A stretch of 64,000 nt of DNA from Azospirillum sp. (GTDB lineage: Bacteria > Pseudomonadota > Alphaproteobacteria > Azospirillales > Azospirillaceae). Location: assembly GCA_016124535.1 (NCBI GenBank), contig WGNK01000003.1, positions 412,001-476,000 on the forward strand, written 5' to 3'. Shown piece by piece: positions 1-9,100 of this stretch; the stretch's first letter is position 1, and each line of letters opens with the position of its first letter. The translations under genes were made by a program, and so were the position numbers. Below the pieces are notes generated by a model. That model saw only the letters and a program-made list of their open reading frames with translations, searched no databases and was not told where the DNA came from.

Positions 1-303
1 GATGATCGGCAGTGTGCTGCCTGACCCATGTGGCGCCCGGGCTTGCCAATCTGGCGGCTGTGCCGCATGCCCAAGTCGTTTGCTTAGCTTTCCGAGAATG
101 GGGTAGCGGTCGGATCTTTTCAAGCGAACCCGGTTCCGGGTTCGAGTTAAGTTTCTGTCACCAAGGTCGGTTCCCGCTCCGTCAAAAGTAGGCCATTGTT
201 TTTTCGGTCGGTTTGACCGCAGGGTGGACCGGTCGGCAATGACCCGGCCGGCGACCCGGCGACGGGGCCGGGCGTTCCGGGCAGCAGGAAATCGGCTCAC
301 GGG
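1..303. other. Upstream non-coding region with hairpin
   Basis: I see no convincing gene here. At 126-143 lies an inverted repeat, GAACCCGG-TT-CCGGGTTC, which can fold into a short GC-rich hairpin. The following bases are only weakly T-rich, so it could be the terminator of a gene left of the window, but this is not proven. A second short stem, CGGTC/GACCG, occurs near 205-220. The ribosome binding site of the next gene (AGGAAA) lies near 290. Confidence 0.4.
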
Positions 304-807
304 ATGAAAACGCGCTTTCGAGTCGACCCAGGGCGGCTCAACATCTGCGGTATTGTGCTGCAGGCGGACACCAGGATTGGCCCCCCGATCCGCGCCAGCG
401 GGATTATCGTGTACGGGCTCGAGGACGCGCGCACCGCGCTCGGCGTCGCCGCCGGCCTCGGCGTCGCGGCCATTCTGGTCAGCGCGCCGGGTGCCGCCGG
501 CTATGCCGGCTGTGGCTGGTTTGCCGCCCTGATCGCTTCGGCGCGCGCAGAATTTCCGAAAGTGGCGCTGACTGCGATCCTCGATTGCGCCGATCAGCCA
601 GGCGATGTCCTGGCAGCATTGCGGGAGGGCATCCGCGATATCCATTTCACCGGCCGGGACGATGTTGCGGCGCGCTTGGCCGATATTGCGGGTCAGCACG
701 GGGCGGTGCTTCACCGCCTCCTCCCCGAGGCGCTCGACCTGCGGCATTGCCGCGATCCCGCCGCCCGCTGCCGGAACTGGCTGTCGCGGCAGGAGACGCG
801 CGCGTAG
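304..807 (+). CDS. Hypothetical protein upstream of aldolase
   Basis: This is a 167-residue protein that I do not recognise. It begins at an ATG with an AGGAAA sequence about 13 bases upstream. It is Ala/Gly/Leu-rich, with alternating hydrophobic and small segments (about residues 30-80) that suggest an alpha/beta fold resembling the start of a TIM-barrel or receiver-like domain. There is no signal peptide or clear catalytic motif. Two Cys residues lie near the C-terminus. It is followed 72 bases later by the aldolase gene and then thiE, so co-transcription is likely. A role linked to sugar phosphate or thiamine metabolism is only a guess from position. Confidence 0.6.
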   Translation: MKTRFRVDPGRLNICGIVLQADTRIGPPIRASGIIVYGLEDARTALGVAAGLGVAAILVSAPGAAGYAGCGWFAALIASARAEFPKVALTAILDCADQPGDVLAALREGIRDIHFTGRDDVAARLADIAGQHGAVLHRLLPEALDLRHCRDPAARCRNWLSRQETRA

Positions 808-879
808 GGGGTCGGTTTGATTGCAAAGGCCGGCGGGTTGGTCTATGTCAGGCCTACGAAGTTTGTGGAGATCGCGACC

Positions 880-1809
880 ATGAAGTTGACACCGCGCGTC
901 AAGGAAATTCTCGCCAATTACGAAAGCGACAACGCGGGGACCAAGGGTAATCTGGCCCGCATCCTGATGGAGGGACGGCTCGGCGGCACCGGCAAGATGG
1001 TGATCCTGCCGGTCGATCAGGGATTCGAGCACGGACCCGCGCGCAGCTTCGCGCCCAATCCGGCCGGCTATGATCCCCACTACCACTATCAGCTGGCGAT
1101 CGATGCCGGGCTCAATGCCTATGCCGCCCCCCTGGGGCCGCTGGAAGCCGGCGCCGATACCTTCGCCGGGCAGATTCCGACCATCCTGAAGATGAACAGC
1201 GCCAACAGCCTGTCGCGTGGCAAGGAAGCTGCCGACCAGGCGGTGACCTCTTCGGTCGACGATGCGCTGAAGCTCGGCTGTGCCGCGATTGGCTTCACGA
1301 TCTATCCCGGCTCCGACGCGATGTACGACCAGTTCGAGGAGTTCAGGGAACTGGCGGCGGAAGCCAAATCGGTCGGTCTGGCCGTGGTGTTGTGGAGCTA
1401 TCCGCGCGGTGGGCCGGTCACCAAGGACGGCGAGTTGGCGATCGATGTGATCGCCTATGCCGCCCATATGGCCTGCCTGCTCGGTGCCCACATCATCAAG
1501 GTGAAGCTGCCCAGCGCGCATCTGGAAAACGCGGAGTCCAAGAAGGTCTACGAGGCGAAGAAAATCCCGGTCGCGACCCAGGCGGAACGGGTGCGCCACA
1601 TCGTGCAGGCCTGTTTCAACGGCCGCCGGATCGTGGTGTTCTCCGGCGGAGCTGCCAAGGGCGAGGACAGCGTCTACCAGGACGCCTACGACATCCGCGA
1701 GGGTGGCGGCAACGGCTCGATCATCGGCCGTAACAGCTTCCAGCGTCCGCGCGAGGACGCCCTGGCGCTCCTCGACCGGTTGGTGAAAATCTACCAGGGC
1801 GAGGCGTGA
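880..1809 (+). CDS. fbaB: Class I fructose-bisphosphate aldolase (DhnA/FbaB type)
   Basis: A 309-residue protein of the DhnA/FbaB class I aldolase family, which cleaves fructose 1,6-bisphosphate through a Schiff base. Family hallmarks are visible: [12 protein letters not shown] near residue 42, [10 protein letters not shown] near 107, the lysine-rich strand HIIKVKLP that carries the Schiff-base lysine, and a phosphate-binding C-terminal stretch [10 protein letters not shown]. The ATG at 880 is preceded by GTGGAG at a good spacing. An upstream in-frame TTG at 817 would add 21 residues of poor family fit and was not used. thiE starts 7 bases after the stop, so the two are probably one transcript. 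Confidence 0.93.
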   Translation: MKLTPRVKEILANYESDNAGTKGNLARILMEGRLGGTGKMVILPVDQGFEHGPARSFAPNPAGYDPHYHYQLAIDAGLNAYAAPLGPLEAGADTFAGQIPTILKMNSANSLSRGKEAADQAVTSSVDDALKLGCAAIGFTIYPGSDAMYDQFEEFRELAAEAKSVGLAVVLWSYPRGGPVTKDGELAIDVIAYAAHMACLLGAHIIKVKLPSAHLENAESKKVYEAKKIPVATQAERVRHIVQACFNGRRIVVFSGGAAKGEDSVYQDAYDIREGGGNGSIIGRNSFQRPREDALALLDRLVKIYQGEA

Positions 1810-1816
1810 TCAAGCC

Positions 1817-2446
1817 TTGACCGACTGTCGTCTCTATCTGGTGACGCCGCCGGCCCTGGAGCCGGCGGCGTTTGCGCCTCAGCTGGCGGCGGCGCTCGAC
1901 GGCGGCGATGTTGCCTGCGTCCAGCTGCGCCTGAAAGACGCCGATGACGACGCGGTCCGGCGCGCCTGCGACCTGCTGAGGCCGATTGCCCAGGCCCGCG
2001 ACGTTGCCTTTATCGTCAACGACCGGCCCGACCTCGCAGCGGCTTGCGGCTGTGACGGTGCCCATGTCGGACAGCAGGACATGAGCTACGCCGAGGCACG
2101 ACGGCTGGTCGGCGCCGATGCCATCGTCGGCGTGACCTGCCACGACAGCCGGCACCTGGCGATGGTCGCGGCCGAAGCCGGTGCCGATTATGTCGCCTTC
2201 GGCGCGTTCTATCCGACCACGACCAAGCCCTCGCATTATCGGCCAGTGCCGGACCTGCTGCAGTGGTGGAGCGAATTGTTCGAGGTGCCGTGCGTCGCGA
2301 TCGGCGGGATTACGCCGGACAACTGCGGGCCGCTGGTGGCCGCCGGCGCCGATTTCATTGCTGTGGTGACCGGGGTGTGGAACCATCCGGATGGCCCGGC
2401 GGCGGCCGTCGCGGCCTATAATCTGGCGATAACCCGAGCCGGGTAG
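1817..2446 (+). CDS. thiE: Thiamine-phosphate synthase
   Basis: A 209-residue TIM-barrel protein that couples HMP-pyrophosphate to HET-phosphate to make thiamine phosphate. The ThiE signatures are in order: RLYLVTPP at the first strand, QLRLKD near residue 35, [16 protein letters not shown] near 80, and the phosphate-binding AIGGITPDN followed by [11 protein letters not shown] near the end. The start is a TTG at 1817, chosen because the first barrel strand begins only five residues later and no ATG is available. It lies 7 bases after the aldolase stop. No TPP riboswitch is visible upstream, so expression probably follows the aldolase transcript. Confidence 0.9.
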   Translation: MTDCRLYLVTPPALEPAAFAPQLAAALDGGDVACVQLRLKDADDDAVRRACDLLRPIAQARDVAFIVNDRPDLAAACGCDGAHVGQQDMSYAEARRLVGADAIVGVTCHDSRHLAMVAAEAGADYVAFGAFYPTTTKPSHYRPVPDLLQWWSELFEVPCVAIGGITPDNCGPLVAAGADFIAVVTGVWNHPDGPAAAVAAYNLAITRAG

Positions 2447-2485
2447 CGGGGCGGACGCACCGCGGTTGAGGACGGGGCGAATCGC

Positions 2486-2815
2486 TCAAGGCATCTCGAG
2501 ACCGACGCAGAGTTCGGGGTTGGTCGCGCAGTCGAGCAGCTGGCGCCGCTCACGGATCAGGCCGGTGGTTTCGGCCGCCTGATCGGTCAGGCAAGTGCGG
2601 TAGCGGATCAATTGCTTCAGATGTCGCTGCAACTGGATCCGGCAGTCCAACAGGATGGCCGGCGATTGGCCCCCGGCGCTCGCCAGGCCACTGGCGACAC
2701 AGTAGGGTTCCAGCGGCTCGGAACAGAAGCCGCGCGCCTGCGCCGGGATCACGGGCAACACGCCCAGCATGCCCGCGCAGACCAGGGTCATGCGCCAGGC
2801 TTTGTCGATCATCAT
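2486..2815 (-). CDS. Small secreted Cys-containing hypothetical protein
   Basis: A 109-residue protein with a plausible signal peptide: a basic start, a hydrophobic core around residues 10-22, and an AQA-RG cleavage region near residue 27. The mature part has six Cys residues, suggesting disulfides in the periplasm, and a basic/helical middle. Two tandem ATGs (2815 and 2812) can start it. It is convergent with thiE, whose stop is 39 bases away. I do not recognise the family, so the function is unknown. Confidence 0.6.
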   Translation of the reverse strand: MMIDKAWRMTLVCAGMLGVLPVIPAQARGFCSEPLEPYCVASGLASAGGQSPAILLDCRIQLQRHLKQLIRYRTCLTDQAAETTGLIRERRQLLDCATNPELCVGLEMP

Positions 2816-2838
2816 TGTTGAAATCAGCCCAGGTTGCA

Positions 2839-2870
2839 CAGATTGCCTCGCCTTCCGGCGAGGCAATCTG
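2839..2870 (-). terminator. Perfect 14-bp hairpin between two minus-strand genes
   Basis: A perfect inverted repeat with 14-bp arms (CAGATTGCCTCGCC / GGCGAGGCAATCTG) and a TTCC loop, read as GGAA on the minus strand. It sits between the 40-residue gene upstream and the 109-residue gene downstream. There is no T-run on either side, so it may be a transcription terminator working with Rho, an mRNA 3' stabiliser or a binding site. It is too perfect to be chance. Confidence 0.6.
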
Positions 2871-2919
2871 CGGCGGTCGGTGGTCGTCGCGGGTATGCTC
2901 CGACCACTCGGGAAGCGGC

Positions 2920-3042
2920 TCAGGAAGCGCCGGGCTTGGCCTTGGTCAGGATCCCGACGGCGCCGGGCGGTCCGGACAGCGGCTTCTTTTTGGTCTTGGG
3001 CTTCTTGACTTCGCGATTGCCCCGCTTCTGACCTTTCGCCAT
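2920..3042 (-). CDS. Very small basic protein (40 aa)
   Basis: A 40-residue, very Lys/Arg-rich protein beginning MAKGQKRGNREVKKPK and ending in an Ala/Gly/Pro tail. The start is well supported by AAGAGGAC about 9 bases before the ATG. Short basic proteins of this MAKGQKR-N-E-KKPK type recur in alphaproteobacteria as conserved hypotheticals, as I recall. The charge suggests RNA or ribosome contact, which is inference. A strong hairpin follows 50 bases after the stop. Confidence 0.65.
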   Translation of the reverse strand: MAKGQKRGNREVKKPKTKKKPLSGPPGAVGILTKAKPGAS

Positions 3043-3672
3043 CGTCGTCGTCCTCTTGATGTGGTGTAGCTTTTGCCGATTGCCGATCCCGAAACGTCTG
3101 ACCGGAGTCGCCCGCCTGGACCACGCATCCGCTTGCGGTCAGCGGAGCGAGGCGCGTCCACAAGTCCCGGCGCGGCTCCGCCCCGAGTAGGAGAGCGATT
3201 TAGCGCGAAAGACCAAACCGGCACCTGGTCGCCGTCTGTGCCAGTCGGCCGGCGATTCAGGGTGCCAAGCCCACAATATTCGCCACCGCCAGGAAAACAT
3301 ACCATGGTGGTCGGGCTGCCGCGAAAAATTATTCTGAATTCTTCCGATAAATATTTTGGAACCGGCCGATTATCGTAGTGGAAAAAGCTTAAGCAAATCC
3401 CCACCTGTTGAAAGTAGTGCAAATAGAGTCTTCGATGGGCGTCCAATCGCAAGCTGGTTGCTTTCCGGACGTGGCCCAGGCCCCGCCCTGGCCAAACCGG
3501 GACCGGACCTCCACGCCGCCGTCGTCTGCAACCTCGTGCCGCAATATCGCGCAGCAATCTCGCGCCGCAATCTCGCGCCATGGATGGCCGGGTCAGACAG
3601 GGCTTGGTTGGTATCGGGCAGGCTCTTGAAAACCGGCCGATTTCACTTGAATCCGACTGTCAGGGAGCCGTC
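3043..3672. other. Long intergenic region with AT-rich patch and 13-bp repeats
   Basis: No reading frame here looks like a real gene. The section 3295-3420 is markedly AT-richer than the surrounding DNA and contains several A/T tracts, as expected for a promoter or UP-element region. At 3538-3576 a 13-bp unit, GCCGCAATCTCGC, is repeated three times in tandem with one or two changes each. The last 20 bases carry the ribosome binding site (AGGGAG) of the RMF-like gene. Confidence 0.5.
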
Positions 3673-3882
3673 ATGGTGTCGAACCGGAGCGGGCCGCGGG
3701 CCCAGGCGCTGAGTGGCTGGCACCGGGTCGCCTTTCGCGCCGGCGAGATTGCCGCCGCCGCGGGACTGGCAGCGGAAACCAATCCGCATGACCGGGGCAG
3801 TTCGGAGGCGCTGATCTGGCTGGCGGGTTGGCGGGCTTCGGCTCCCCGCCCGGTCGGGCGGCGCGGCGGCGCCAAACGCTGA
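3673..3882 (+). CDS. RMF-like small protein
   Basis: A 69-residue protein whose central part matches the pattern of ribosome modulation factor and related short proteins: a helix AFRAGEIAAAAGLA, then NPHDRGSSEAL-WLAGWR. In the family the Gly-Asn-Pro turn and the W-L-x-GWR end are the conserved elements. RMF dimerises and inactivates 70S ribosomes in stationary phase; alphaproteobacterial relatives are less well studied. The ATG has AGGGAG six bases upstream. It precedes phnC by 169 bases but need not share a transcript with it. The family call is from pattern only. Confidence 0.6.
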   Translation: MVSNRSGPRAQALSGWHRVAFRAGEIAAAAGLAAETNPHDRGSSEALIWLAGWRASAPRPVGRRGGAKR

Positions 3883-4051
3883 CCCGGACGCCGCCCTCGT
3901 CGGGTCGGACCCGGCGCAATAGAAACTTCTTCAATATATCACGGCCATTTCACGCAACCTCCGTAGGGGTGGAGCCGGTTCGTCGGATCCCTGGTGATGC
4001 GTTCACTCGACCGGCGGGCCAGGCCCGGAATGCGATGAACGAGGCAACGCC

Positions 4052-4933
4052 GTGCGAACTGCCGAGCAACCCGACCGATCCGGTACCCGCGGCTGCGCGG
4101 TGCGGGTCCGCGGTCTGAACAAGACCTACGGAAGCCTCGGCGCCCGGCGGCAGGTTCTCAAATCGGTCGACCTGACGGTCGAGCGCGGCGAGATGGTGGC
4201 GTTGATCGGCGCCTCAGGTTCGGGAAAATCGACTCTGTTGCGCCATATCGCGGGTCTGGCCATCGCCGACCGCGAGAGCGGGGCGGTCGAACTGATGGGG
4301 CGGCCGCTGCAGGCGGATGGCCGTCTGATGCCCGGAACCCGCAAGCTGCGCGCCGAAGTCGGTATGGTCTTTCAACAGTTCAATCTGGTCGGACAGCTGT
4401 CGCTGCTGGCCAATGTCTTGCTCGGGCTGCTCGGTCGCGTCCCGGCGTGGCGCGGCTCGCTCGGCCTGTTCACCCGTCAGGAAAAGCTGAAGGCGCTGGA
4501 GGCGCTCGCCCGCGTCGGTATTGCTGAGTATGCCGCCCAGCGCGCCTCGACGCTGTCGGGTGGCCAGCAGCAGCGCGCGGCGATTGCCCGGACCATGGTG
4601 CAGCGCGCCTCGGTGATCCTGGCCGACGAACCGATTGCCTCGCTGGATCCGGAATCGGCGCGTCGGGTGATGGACAGTCTCGCCCGGCTCAACCGCCAGT
4701 CGGGCGTCACCATTATCGTGTGCCTGCATCAGGTCGACTATGCCCTGCGCTATTGCGCAAGGGCGGTCGCCATGTTTGACGGCCGGATCGTGTTCGACGG
4801 CCGCAGCGACCAGCTGACGCCGGCCTTCCTGCGCGAGATCTACGGCTCCGACAGCGAAGAACTCTGCATTTCGTCCGGGGCGGCCAGCCTCGGCGGGCTC
4901 GACGGCTTGGCCCCGGCCTGGGGCGCGGCATGA
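4052..4933 (+). CDS. phnC: Phosphonate ABC transporter ATP-binding protein
   Basis: A 293-residue ABC ATPase that powers phosphonate import with PhnD and PhnE. All motifs are present: Walker [10 protein letters not shown] near residue 53, Q-loop [12 protein letters not shown], signature [13 protein letters not shown] near 168, Walker [14 protein letters not shown] and the H-loop CLHQVDYA. The start is a GTG at 4052 with a GAGG ten bases before it; the first ABC strand begins about 17 residues later. phnD follows after a 109-base gap with its own strong ribosome binding site. The C-terminal tail beyond GSDSEEL is Gly/Ala-rich and probably disordered. Confidence 0.93.
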   Translation: MRTAEQPDRSGTRGCAVRVRGLNKTYGSLGARRQVLKSVDLTVERGEMVALIGASGSGKSTLLRHIAGLAIADRESGAVELMGRPLQADGRLMPGTRKLRAEVGMVFQQFNLVGQLSLLANVLLGLLGRVPAWRGSLGLFTRQEKLKALEALARVGIAEYAAQRASTLSGGQQQRAAIARTMVQRASVILADEPIASLDPESARRVMDSLARLNRQSGVTIIVCLHQVDYALRYCARAVAMFDGRIVFDGRSDQLTPAFLREIYGSDSEELCISSGAASLGGLDGLAPAWGAA

Positions 4934-5042
4934 GCCGCAGTTGCGCCGAACCCCGGTTTGCGCCCCCGCCTCGGCTGGTTTGCCCTTCGCCCGAGCAATA
5001 ACAAAAAAAACAAATTCCAAACCAACAAGGAGTCGACGACGC

Positions 5043-6035
5043 ATGTTGCGGAAAATTCTGATCGCCGCCGTGATGGTGGTGTGCGGGCTGGCCCCGTTCC
5101 AGGGTGCCAAAGCCGCCCCCCTCGCCGAGATCAACTTCGGGATCATCTCGACCGAGTCGACCAAGAACCTGAAAGCCCAGTGGGATCCGTTCCTGGCCGA
5201 TATGGCCCGGATCACCGGGATCAAGATCAATGCCTTCTTCGCGCCCGACTACGCCGGGATCATCGAAGGCATGCGCTTCAACAAGGTCCAGATTGCCTGG
5301 TTTGGCAATAAATCCGCGATGGAAGCGGTCGATCGCGCCAGCGGCGAGATTTTCGTCCAGAGCGTGGACAGCGATGGCAATCCAGGCTATTGGTCGCTGC
5401 TGCTCGCCAACAAGGAAAATGATAAGATCAACACGATCGATGACGTGTTGAAATGCGATCAGAGCCTTAATTTCGGCAACGGCGACCCGAATTCCACCTC
5501 AGGCTTTTTGGTTCCGTCCTATTATGTCTTTGCGCTCAACAATGTCGATCCGAAGAAGTGCTACAAGACGGTCCGTAATGCCAACCACGAAACCAACCTG
5601 ATGGCGGTCGCCAACAACCAGGTCGATTTCGCCACCAACAACACGGAAAATCTGCGTCAGCTCGAAATCAAGAATCCCGAGGCTTTTAAAAAGCTGAAGA
5701 TCGTCTGGCAGTCGCCGCTGATCCCCTCCGACCCGTTGGTCTGGCGCAAGGATCTGGACGACGAGACCAAGGCGCGGCTGATGTCGTTCTTCATGAGCTA
5801 CGGCCGGCTCGGAGCGAGCGCGACCCATGATCGCGAGGTCCTGAAGGCGCTGCTGTGGGCGCCGTTCCGTCTGTCTTCGAACGCCCAGCTCTACCCGATC
5901 CGCCAGCTCGATCTGTTCAAGAAGAAGGTCAAGGTCGAGAGCGACGACCGCCTCGATCCGGCCGATAAGGTGAAACAGCTCACCGAGATCGACTCCAAGC
6001 TCGGTGTGGTCAAGCTGCTCGCCGACAACCAGTAA
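5043..6035 (+). CDS. phnD: Phosphonate ABC transporter substrate-binding protein
   Basis: A 330-residue periplasmic binding protein for phosphonates. A signal peptide covers residues 1-24 (basic start, hydrophobic core, GAKA-AP cleavage). The mature protein begins EINFGIISTESTKNLK, typical of PhnD, and contains the family signatures GNGDPNSTSGFLVP near residue 143 and NHETNLMAVANNQVDFATNN near 183-202. The ATG at 5043 is preceded by a strong AAGGAG. The gene is followed by a terminator-like hairpin at 6048-6105 before phnE, which would let binding protein be made in excess over the membrane parts. Confidence 0.95.
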   Translation: MLRKILIAAVMVVCGLAPFQGAKAAPLAEINFGIISTESTKNLKAQWDPFLADMARITGIKINAFFAPDYAGIIEGMRFNKVQIAWFGNKSAMEAVDRASGEIFVQSVDSDGNPGYWSLLLANKENDKINTIDDVLKCDQSLNFGNGDPNSTSGFLVPSYYVFALNNVDPKKCYKTVRNANHETNLMAVANNQVDFATNNTENLRQLEIKNPEAFKKLKIVWQSPLIPSDPLVWRKDLDDETKARLMSFFMSYGRLGASATHDREVLKALLWAPFRLSSNAQLYPIRQLDLFKKKVKVESDDRLDPADKVKQLTEIDSKLGVVKLLADNQ

Positions 6036-6047
6036 CCAGTCGCCTGT

Positions 6048-6105
6048 GATCGCCCGGAGCCCGGTTCCTGTCAGGGAGCGCGGCTTCGGGCGATCGCTTC
6101 TTTTT
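6048..6105 (+). terminator. Intra-operon terminator between phnD and phnE
   Basis: A long stem formed by GATCGCCCG-GAGCC (6048-6061) and GGCTT-CGGGCGATC (6082-6095) gives 14 pairs with one G-T, followed within three bases by TTCTTTTT. This is the textbook form of an intrinsic terminator, placed 12 bases after the phnD stop and 38 bases before the phnE start. Partial read-through would lower phnE and the downstream acetyltransferase relative to phnC and phnD. Confidence 0.78.
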
Positions 6106-6142
6106 GCCGGTCGCGTCCGCAGACCAGGGGAGAGCGCCGCCC

Positions 6143-6949
6143 GTGTCGGAGTCCAGTTCCACCGCTCAATGCGTCAGCCTGCCCCGCCGCAGTTTGAGGC
6201 ACAGCCTGTTCGGCTTCGCCGGCTGGCTCGGCTTCGCGCTGATTCTGGCATGGTCGTGGCAGGGGGCGGACATGCGTCCGCTCGATCTGGTTCGCTATTC
6301 GGGCAACATGGTCATGTTCCTCGAAGGCTTCTTCCCGCCCAATTTTCACGACTGGCCGACCTTCGTCGCCGAAATGCTGGTGACCATCCAGCTTGCGGTG
6401 TGGAGCACCGTGCTGGCGGTGGTCTGCGCGATCCCATGCGGGATTCTGTCCTCGGACAATCTGGCGCCCTGGTACATCGTGCAGCCGATGCGCCGGCTGA
6501 TGGATGCCGCGCGGGCGGTTCATGAACTGGTCTTCGCCATGCTGTTCGTGGTCGCGGTCGGACTGGGGCCGTTCGCCGGGGTCCTGGCGCTGTGGGTGCA
6601 TACCACCGGCATCCTGGCCAAACTGTTTTCCGAGGCGGTCGAGGCGATCGATCCTCGCCCGGTCGAGGGCATCCGGGCGACCGGCGCCACCCGCCTGCAG
6701 GAGGTGATTTATGGGGTGATTCCGCAGGTCATGCCGCTATGGATTTCCTTCGCACTCTATCGCTTTGAGTCCAACGTCCGTTCGGCGACAGTGCTGGGCG
6801 TAGTCGGTGCCGGCGGCATCGGTATGGTACTGTGGGAGTATATCCGCGGTTTCTATTACGGCGAGACCGCGGCGGTGCTGATCATCATTATCGCCAGCGT
6901 GACCTTGCTCGACGTGCTGTCCCAGCGCTTGCGCAAGATGTTTATCTGA
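6143..6949 (+). CDS. phnE: Phosphonate ABC transporter permease
   Basis: A 268-residue inner-membrane permease. Transmembrane segments are visible near residues 25-45, 80-105, 120-160 and 205-265. The EAA-type cytoplasmic loop ([21 protein letters not shown]) that docks with PhnC is intact near residue 178. The C-terminal [21 protein letters not shown] is typical of PhnE. The start is a GTG at 6143 with GGGGAGAG upstream; earlier in-frame starts overlap the terminator T-run and were not used. A single PhnE is present, so the permease is probably a homodimer. Confidence 0.92.
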   Translation: MSESSSTAQCVSLPRRSLRHSLFGFAGWLGFALILAWSWQGADMRPLDLVRYSGNMVMFLEGFFPPNFHDWPTFVAEMLVTIQLAVWSTVLAVVCAIPCGILSSDNLAPWYIVQPMRRLMDAARAVHELVFAMLFVVAVGLGPFAGVLALWVHTTGILAKLFSEAVEAIDPRPVEGIRATGATRLQEVIYGVIPQVMPLWISFALYRFESNVRSATVLGVVGAGGIGMVLWEYIRGFYYGETAAVLIIIIASVTLLDVLSQRLRKMFI

Positions 6950-7001
6950 TCCCCCGCTCTCCGGCCCACGGTCCATCTGACTGAAGGGGGCGAACCGCAC
7001 C

Positions 7002-7625
7002 ATGCCTGGCGATCTCCTGTCCGAAGCGCCGACCGTCCATCCGAGCGCGGTGGTCGAGGACTGCCGGCTCGGCCGCTGGACCGAGATCGGCGCCCGGGTG
7101 ACCATGATCGAGACAGGGTTCGGCGATTATTCCTACGTCTGTCAGGACAGCCAGATCATCTATGCCGAAATCGGCCGTTTCTGCTCGCTGGCCTCCCAGG
7201 TCCGGCTCAATCCGGGCAATCATCCGCTCGATCGCGCCGCCCTCCATCATTTTACCTATCGCAGCCGGCAGTTCGGCCTCGGAGACGATGACGACGCGGC
7301 GTTTTTCGCGTGGCGGCGCGGTCTCCCGGTGCGGCTTGGCCACGACGTCTGGGTCGGCCACAATGCCACCCTCATGCCGGGGGTGAGCGTCGGTACCGGG
7401 GCTGCAATCGGCTCCGGCGCGGTGGTGACCCATGACGTGCCCGCCTTCACCGTGGTCGCCGGGGTGCCGGCCAAACCGATCCGCGCACGCTTCGCGCCCG
7501 CCCTGCAAGCCGCCTTGCTGAGGATCGCCTGGTGGGATTGGGACCAGGACCGCCTGCGCGCCGGCCTCGCCGATTTTCGCCGTCTGGACGCCGCGGCGTT
7601 TTGCCGCAAATACGATTCGGCCTGA
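7002..7625 (+). CDS. Phosphonate-linked hexapeptide-repeat acetyltransferase
   Basis: A 207-residue left-handed beta-helix protein of the hexapeptide transferase family regularly linked to phn genes (the family described as phosphonate metabolism protein, transferase hexapeptide repeat). Repeats are clear near residues 10-40 (IGARVT, GDYSYV) and 100-150 (LGHDVWVGHNATLMPGVSVG, GSGAVVTHDVPAFTVVAGVP). The likely catalytic His lies in GNHP near residue 72. It starts 52 bases after phnE with AAGGGGGC before the ATG. It may acetylate an aminophosphonate, a role filled by the unrelated PhnO in E. coli; that assignment is inference. Confidence 0.82.
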   Translation: MPGDLLSEAPTVHPSAVVEDCRLGRWTEIGARVTMIETGFGDYSYVCQDSQIIYAEIGRFCSLASQVRLNPGNHPLDRAALHHFTYRSRQFGLGDDDDAAFFAWRRGLPVRLGHDVWVGHNATLMPGVSVGTGAAIGSGAVVTHDVPAFTVVAGVPAKPIRARFAPALQAALLRIAWWDWDQDRLRAGLADFRRLDAAAFCRKYDSA

Positions 7626-7820
7626 GGCGGACTGCCCGAGGATTGGGCGTGCGGGAGCAGCCGAGGCCGTTCGGCAAGGCGCATTAAGCGGCGCTTTACG
7701 ATTTGCCGCGTTGATGGTCCCTGGCGAAGCTGTCGGCTGAGTGTTGGCGCGATGGTCGGCAACTCGCTCCAGCCCAAGAATTGGGATGGCTGTGAAACCA
7801 GAATCGGGGAGCGTGATCCG

Positions 7821-7949
7821 ATGATCAAGGCGCTGTCGACCCTTCTCCTCATCCTGGCCCTGGCCGGCTGCTCGACCGCGGGGTCGGTGGTCCGCGGGGC
7901 GGCGGGGTTCGCTGCGGGGGCGGTGGAGGTGATTACCTCGCCGCTTTAG
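7821..7949 (+). CDS. Small lipoprotein (42 aa)
   Basis: A 42-residue protein with a textbook lipoprotein signal: MIKALSTLLLILALAGCS, lipobox LAGC, Cys at residue 17. The mature part is only about 26 residues, Gly/Ala/Val-rich, in the style of entericidin-like small lipoproteins. A GGGGAGCG sequence precedes the ATG. An in-frame GTG-type extension to 7752 is possible but would bury the signal peptide. It sits in the convergent gap between the hexapeptide gene and phnM, and no link to phosphonate use is shown. Confidence 0.65.
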   Translation: MIKALSTLLLILALAGCSTAGSVVRGAAGFAAGAVEVITSPL

Positions 7950-7960
7950 CCGGGGCCGGG

Positions 7961-9100
7961 TCAGATCACGCGTAGCCCCTGCCGCCACACGGTATGGACC
8001 ACGGGCAGGCCGTGGTGACTCCGCACCCGGATCAGGTCGGCGCGGCGGCCGATGGCGATGCTGCCGCGGTCGTCGAGGGCTAGCCGATCGGCGATGCCGG
8101 CGCTCACCGTGGCGACCGCGGCAGGCAGTCCGCCATCGAGACGATCGGCGAGCAGGAAGGCGGCATGGAGCAGGCTGGTCGGCATATAATCCGATGACAG
8201 TCCGTCGAGCAGGCCGTGGTCGGCCAGTTCCAGCGCCGAGACATTCCCCGAATGCGAGCCGCCGCGCACGATGTTCGGAGCCCCCATGATCACGGCCAGG
8301 CCATGGCGCCGGGCCGCTTTGGCCGCGGCAAGCGTCGTCGGAAATTCCGAGATGGTCACGCCGGCGGCACCGGCTTCGGCGACGTGCGCCTCGGTGGTGT
8401 CGTCGTGGCTGGCTGCCGGCAACCCCAGCGCCCGCACGCGATCCAGGATCGCCCGGCGGTGGCGGTCGGAATAGAGCGCCTGCTGTCGCGCCCGCCGCTC
8501 CATCAGGTCCTCAAGCTCGGCGTCGGAGGCGCCTTCCAACTCGTAGTATTGCAGGAAGCTGCGCATATCGCGCCATTGCCGTTGGCCGGGGGTGTGGTCC
8601 ATCACCGAAACCAGGCGGACCAGCGGATCCCCGGCCAGAATCTCGAACACCTCGACCGCCCGCGGGTCGGAGACCTCGCAACGCAGGTGGAGACGGTGGT
8701 CGGCGCGCAGCAATCCCGCCTGGCCGGCGTCGCGGATCGCCTGGACCGCGAGCGGCAGCAGGCGATGGCGCAACGAGCCGCCGGTGTCGTCGCCGACGGT
8801 CAGCGCATCGAACACCGTAGTGATGCCGGCGGCAGTAATCTGGGCGTCATGGGCCAGCACCGCGGCGACCGGTGAGGGCCAGACGATGCCGGGCCGAGGC
8901 GACAAATGCTTTTCCAGATGGTCGGTGTGCATCTCGATCAGGCCGGGCAACACGGTATCGCCGGCGCAATCCACCGCGCCGGCGATCCGGCTCCGCCCGG
9001 TTTCGACCGAACGGATGAGCCCGTCGGCAAGTTCGACGGTGCCCGAAAACACCTCGTCGCGGGTGACGATCCGCGCATTGGTCAGGATCAGCGACATCAT
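7961..9100 (-). CDS. phnM: Ribose 1-methylphosphonate 5-triphosphate diphosphatase
   Basis: A 379-residue amidohydrolase-fold enzyme that removes pyrophosphate from alpha-D-ribose 1-phosphonate 5-triphosphate in the C-P lyase pathway. Metal-binding motifs are in place: [14 protein letters not shown] near residue 47, [28 protein letters not shown] and SDYMPTSLL. It starts within the phnL stop (the sequence ATGATG overlaps the TGA), the usual sign of translational coupling, and is the last gene of phnGHIJKLM. A second, more divergent PhnM-like gene lies at 14683-15837. Confidence 0.93.
   Translation of the reverse strand: MMSLILTNARIVTRDEVFSGTVELADGLIRSVETGRSRIAGAVDCAGDTVLPGLIEMHTDHLEKHLSPRPGIVWPSPVAAVLAHDAQITAAGITTVFDALTVGDDTGGSLRHRLLPLAVQAIRDAGQAGLLRADHRLHLRCEVSDPRAVEVFEILAGDPLVRLVSVMDHTPGQRQWRDMRSFLQYYELEGASDAELEDLMERRARQQALYSDRHRRAILDRVRALGLPAASHDDTTEAHVAEAGAAGVTISEFPTTLAAAKAARRHGLAVIMGAPNIVRGGSHSGNVSALELADHGLLDGLSSDYMPTSLLHAAFLLADRLDGGLPAAVATVSAGIADRLALDDRGSIAIGRRADLIRVRSHHGLPVVHTVWRQGLRVI

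Noticed and set aside
3657..3674. Pho-box-like direct repeat CTGTCAGGGAGCCGTCAT with 11-bp offset
   Set aside because: It overlaps the ribosome binding site and start codon of the RMF-like gene and has a mismatch in the second half; probably chance.
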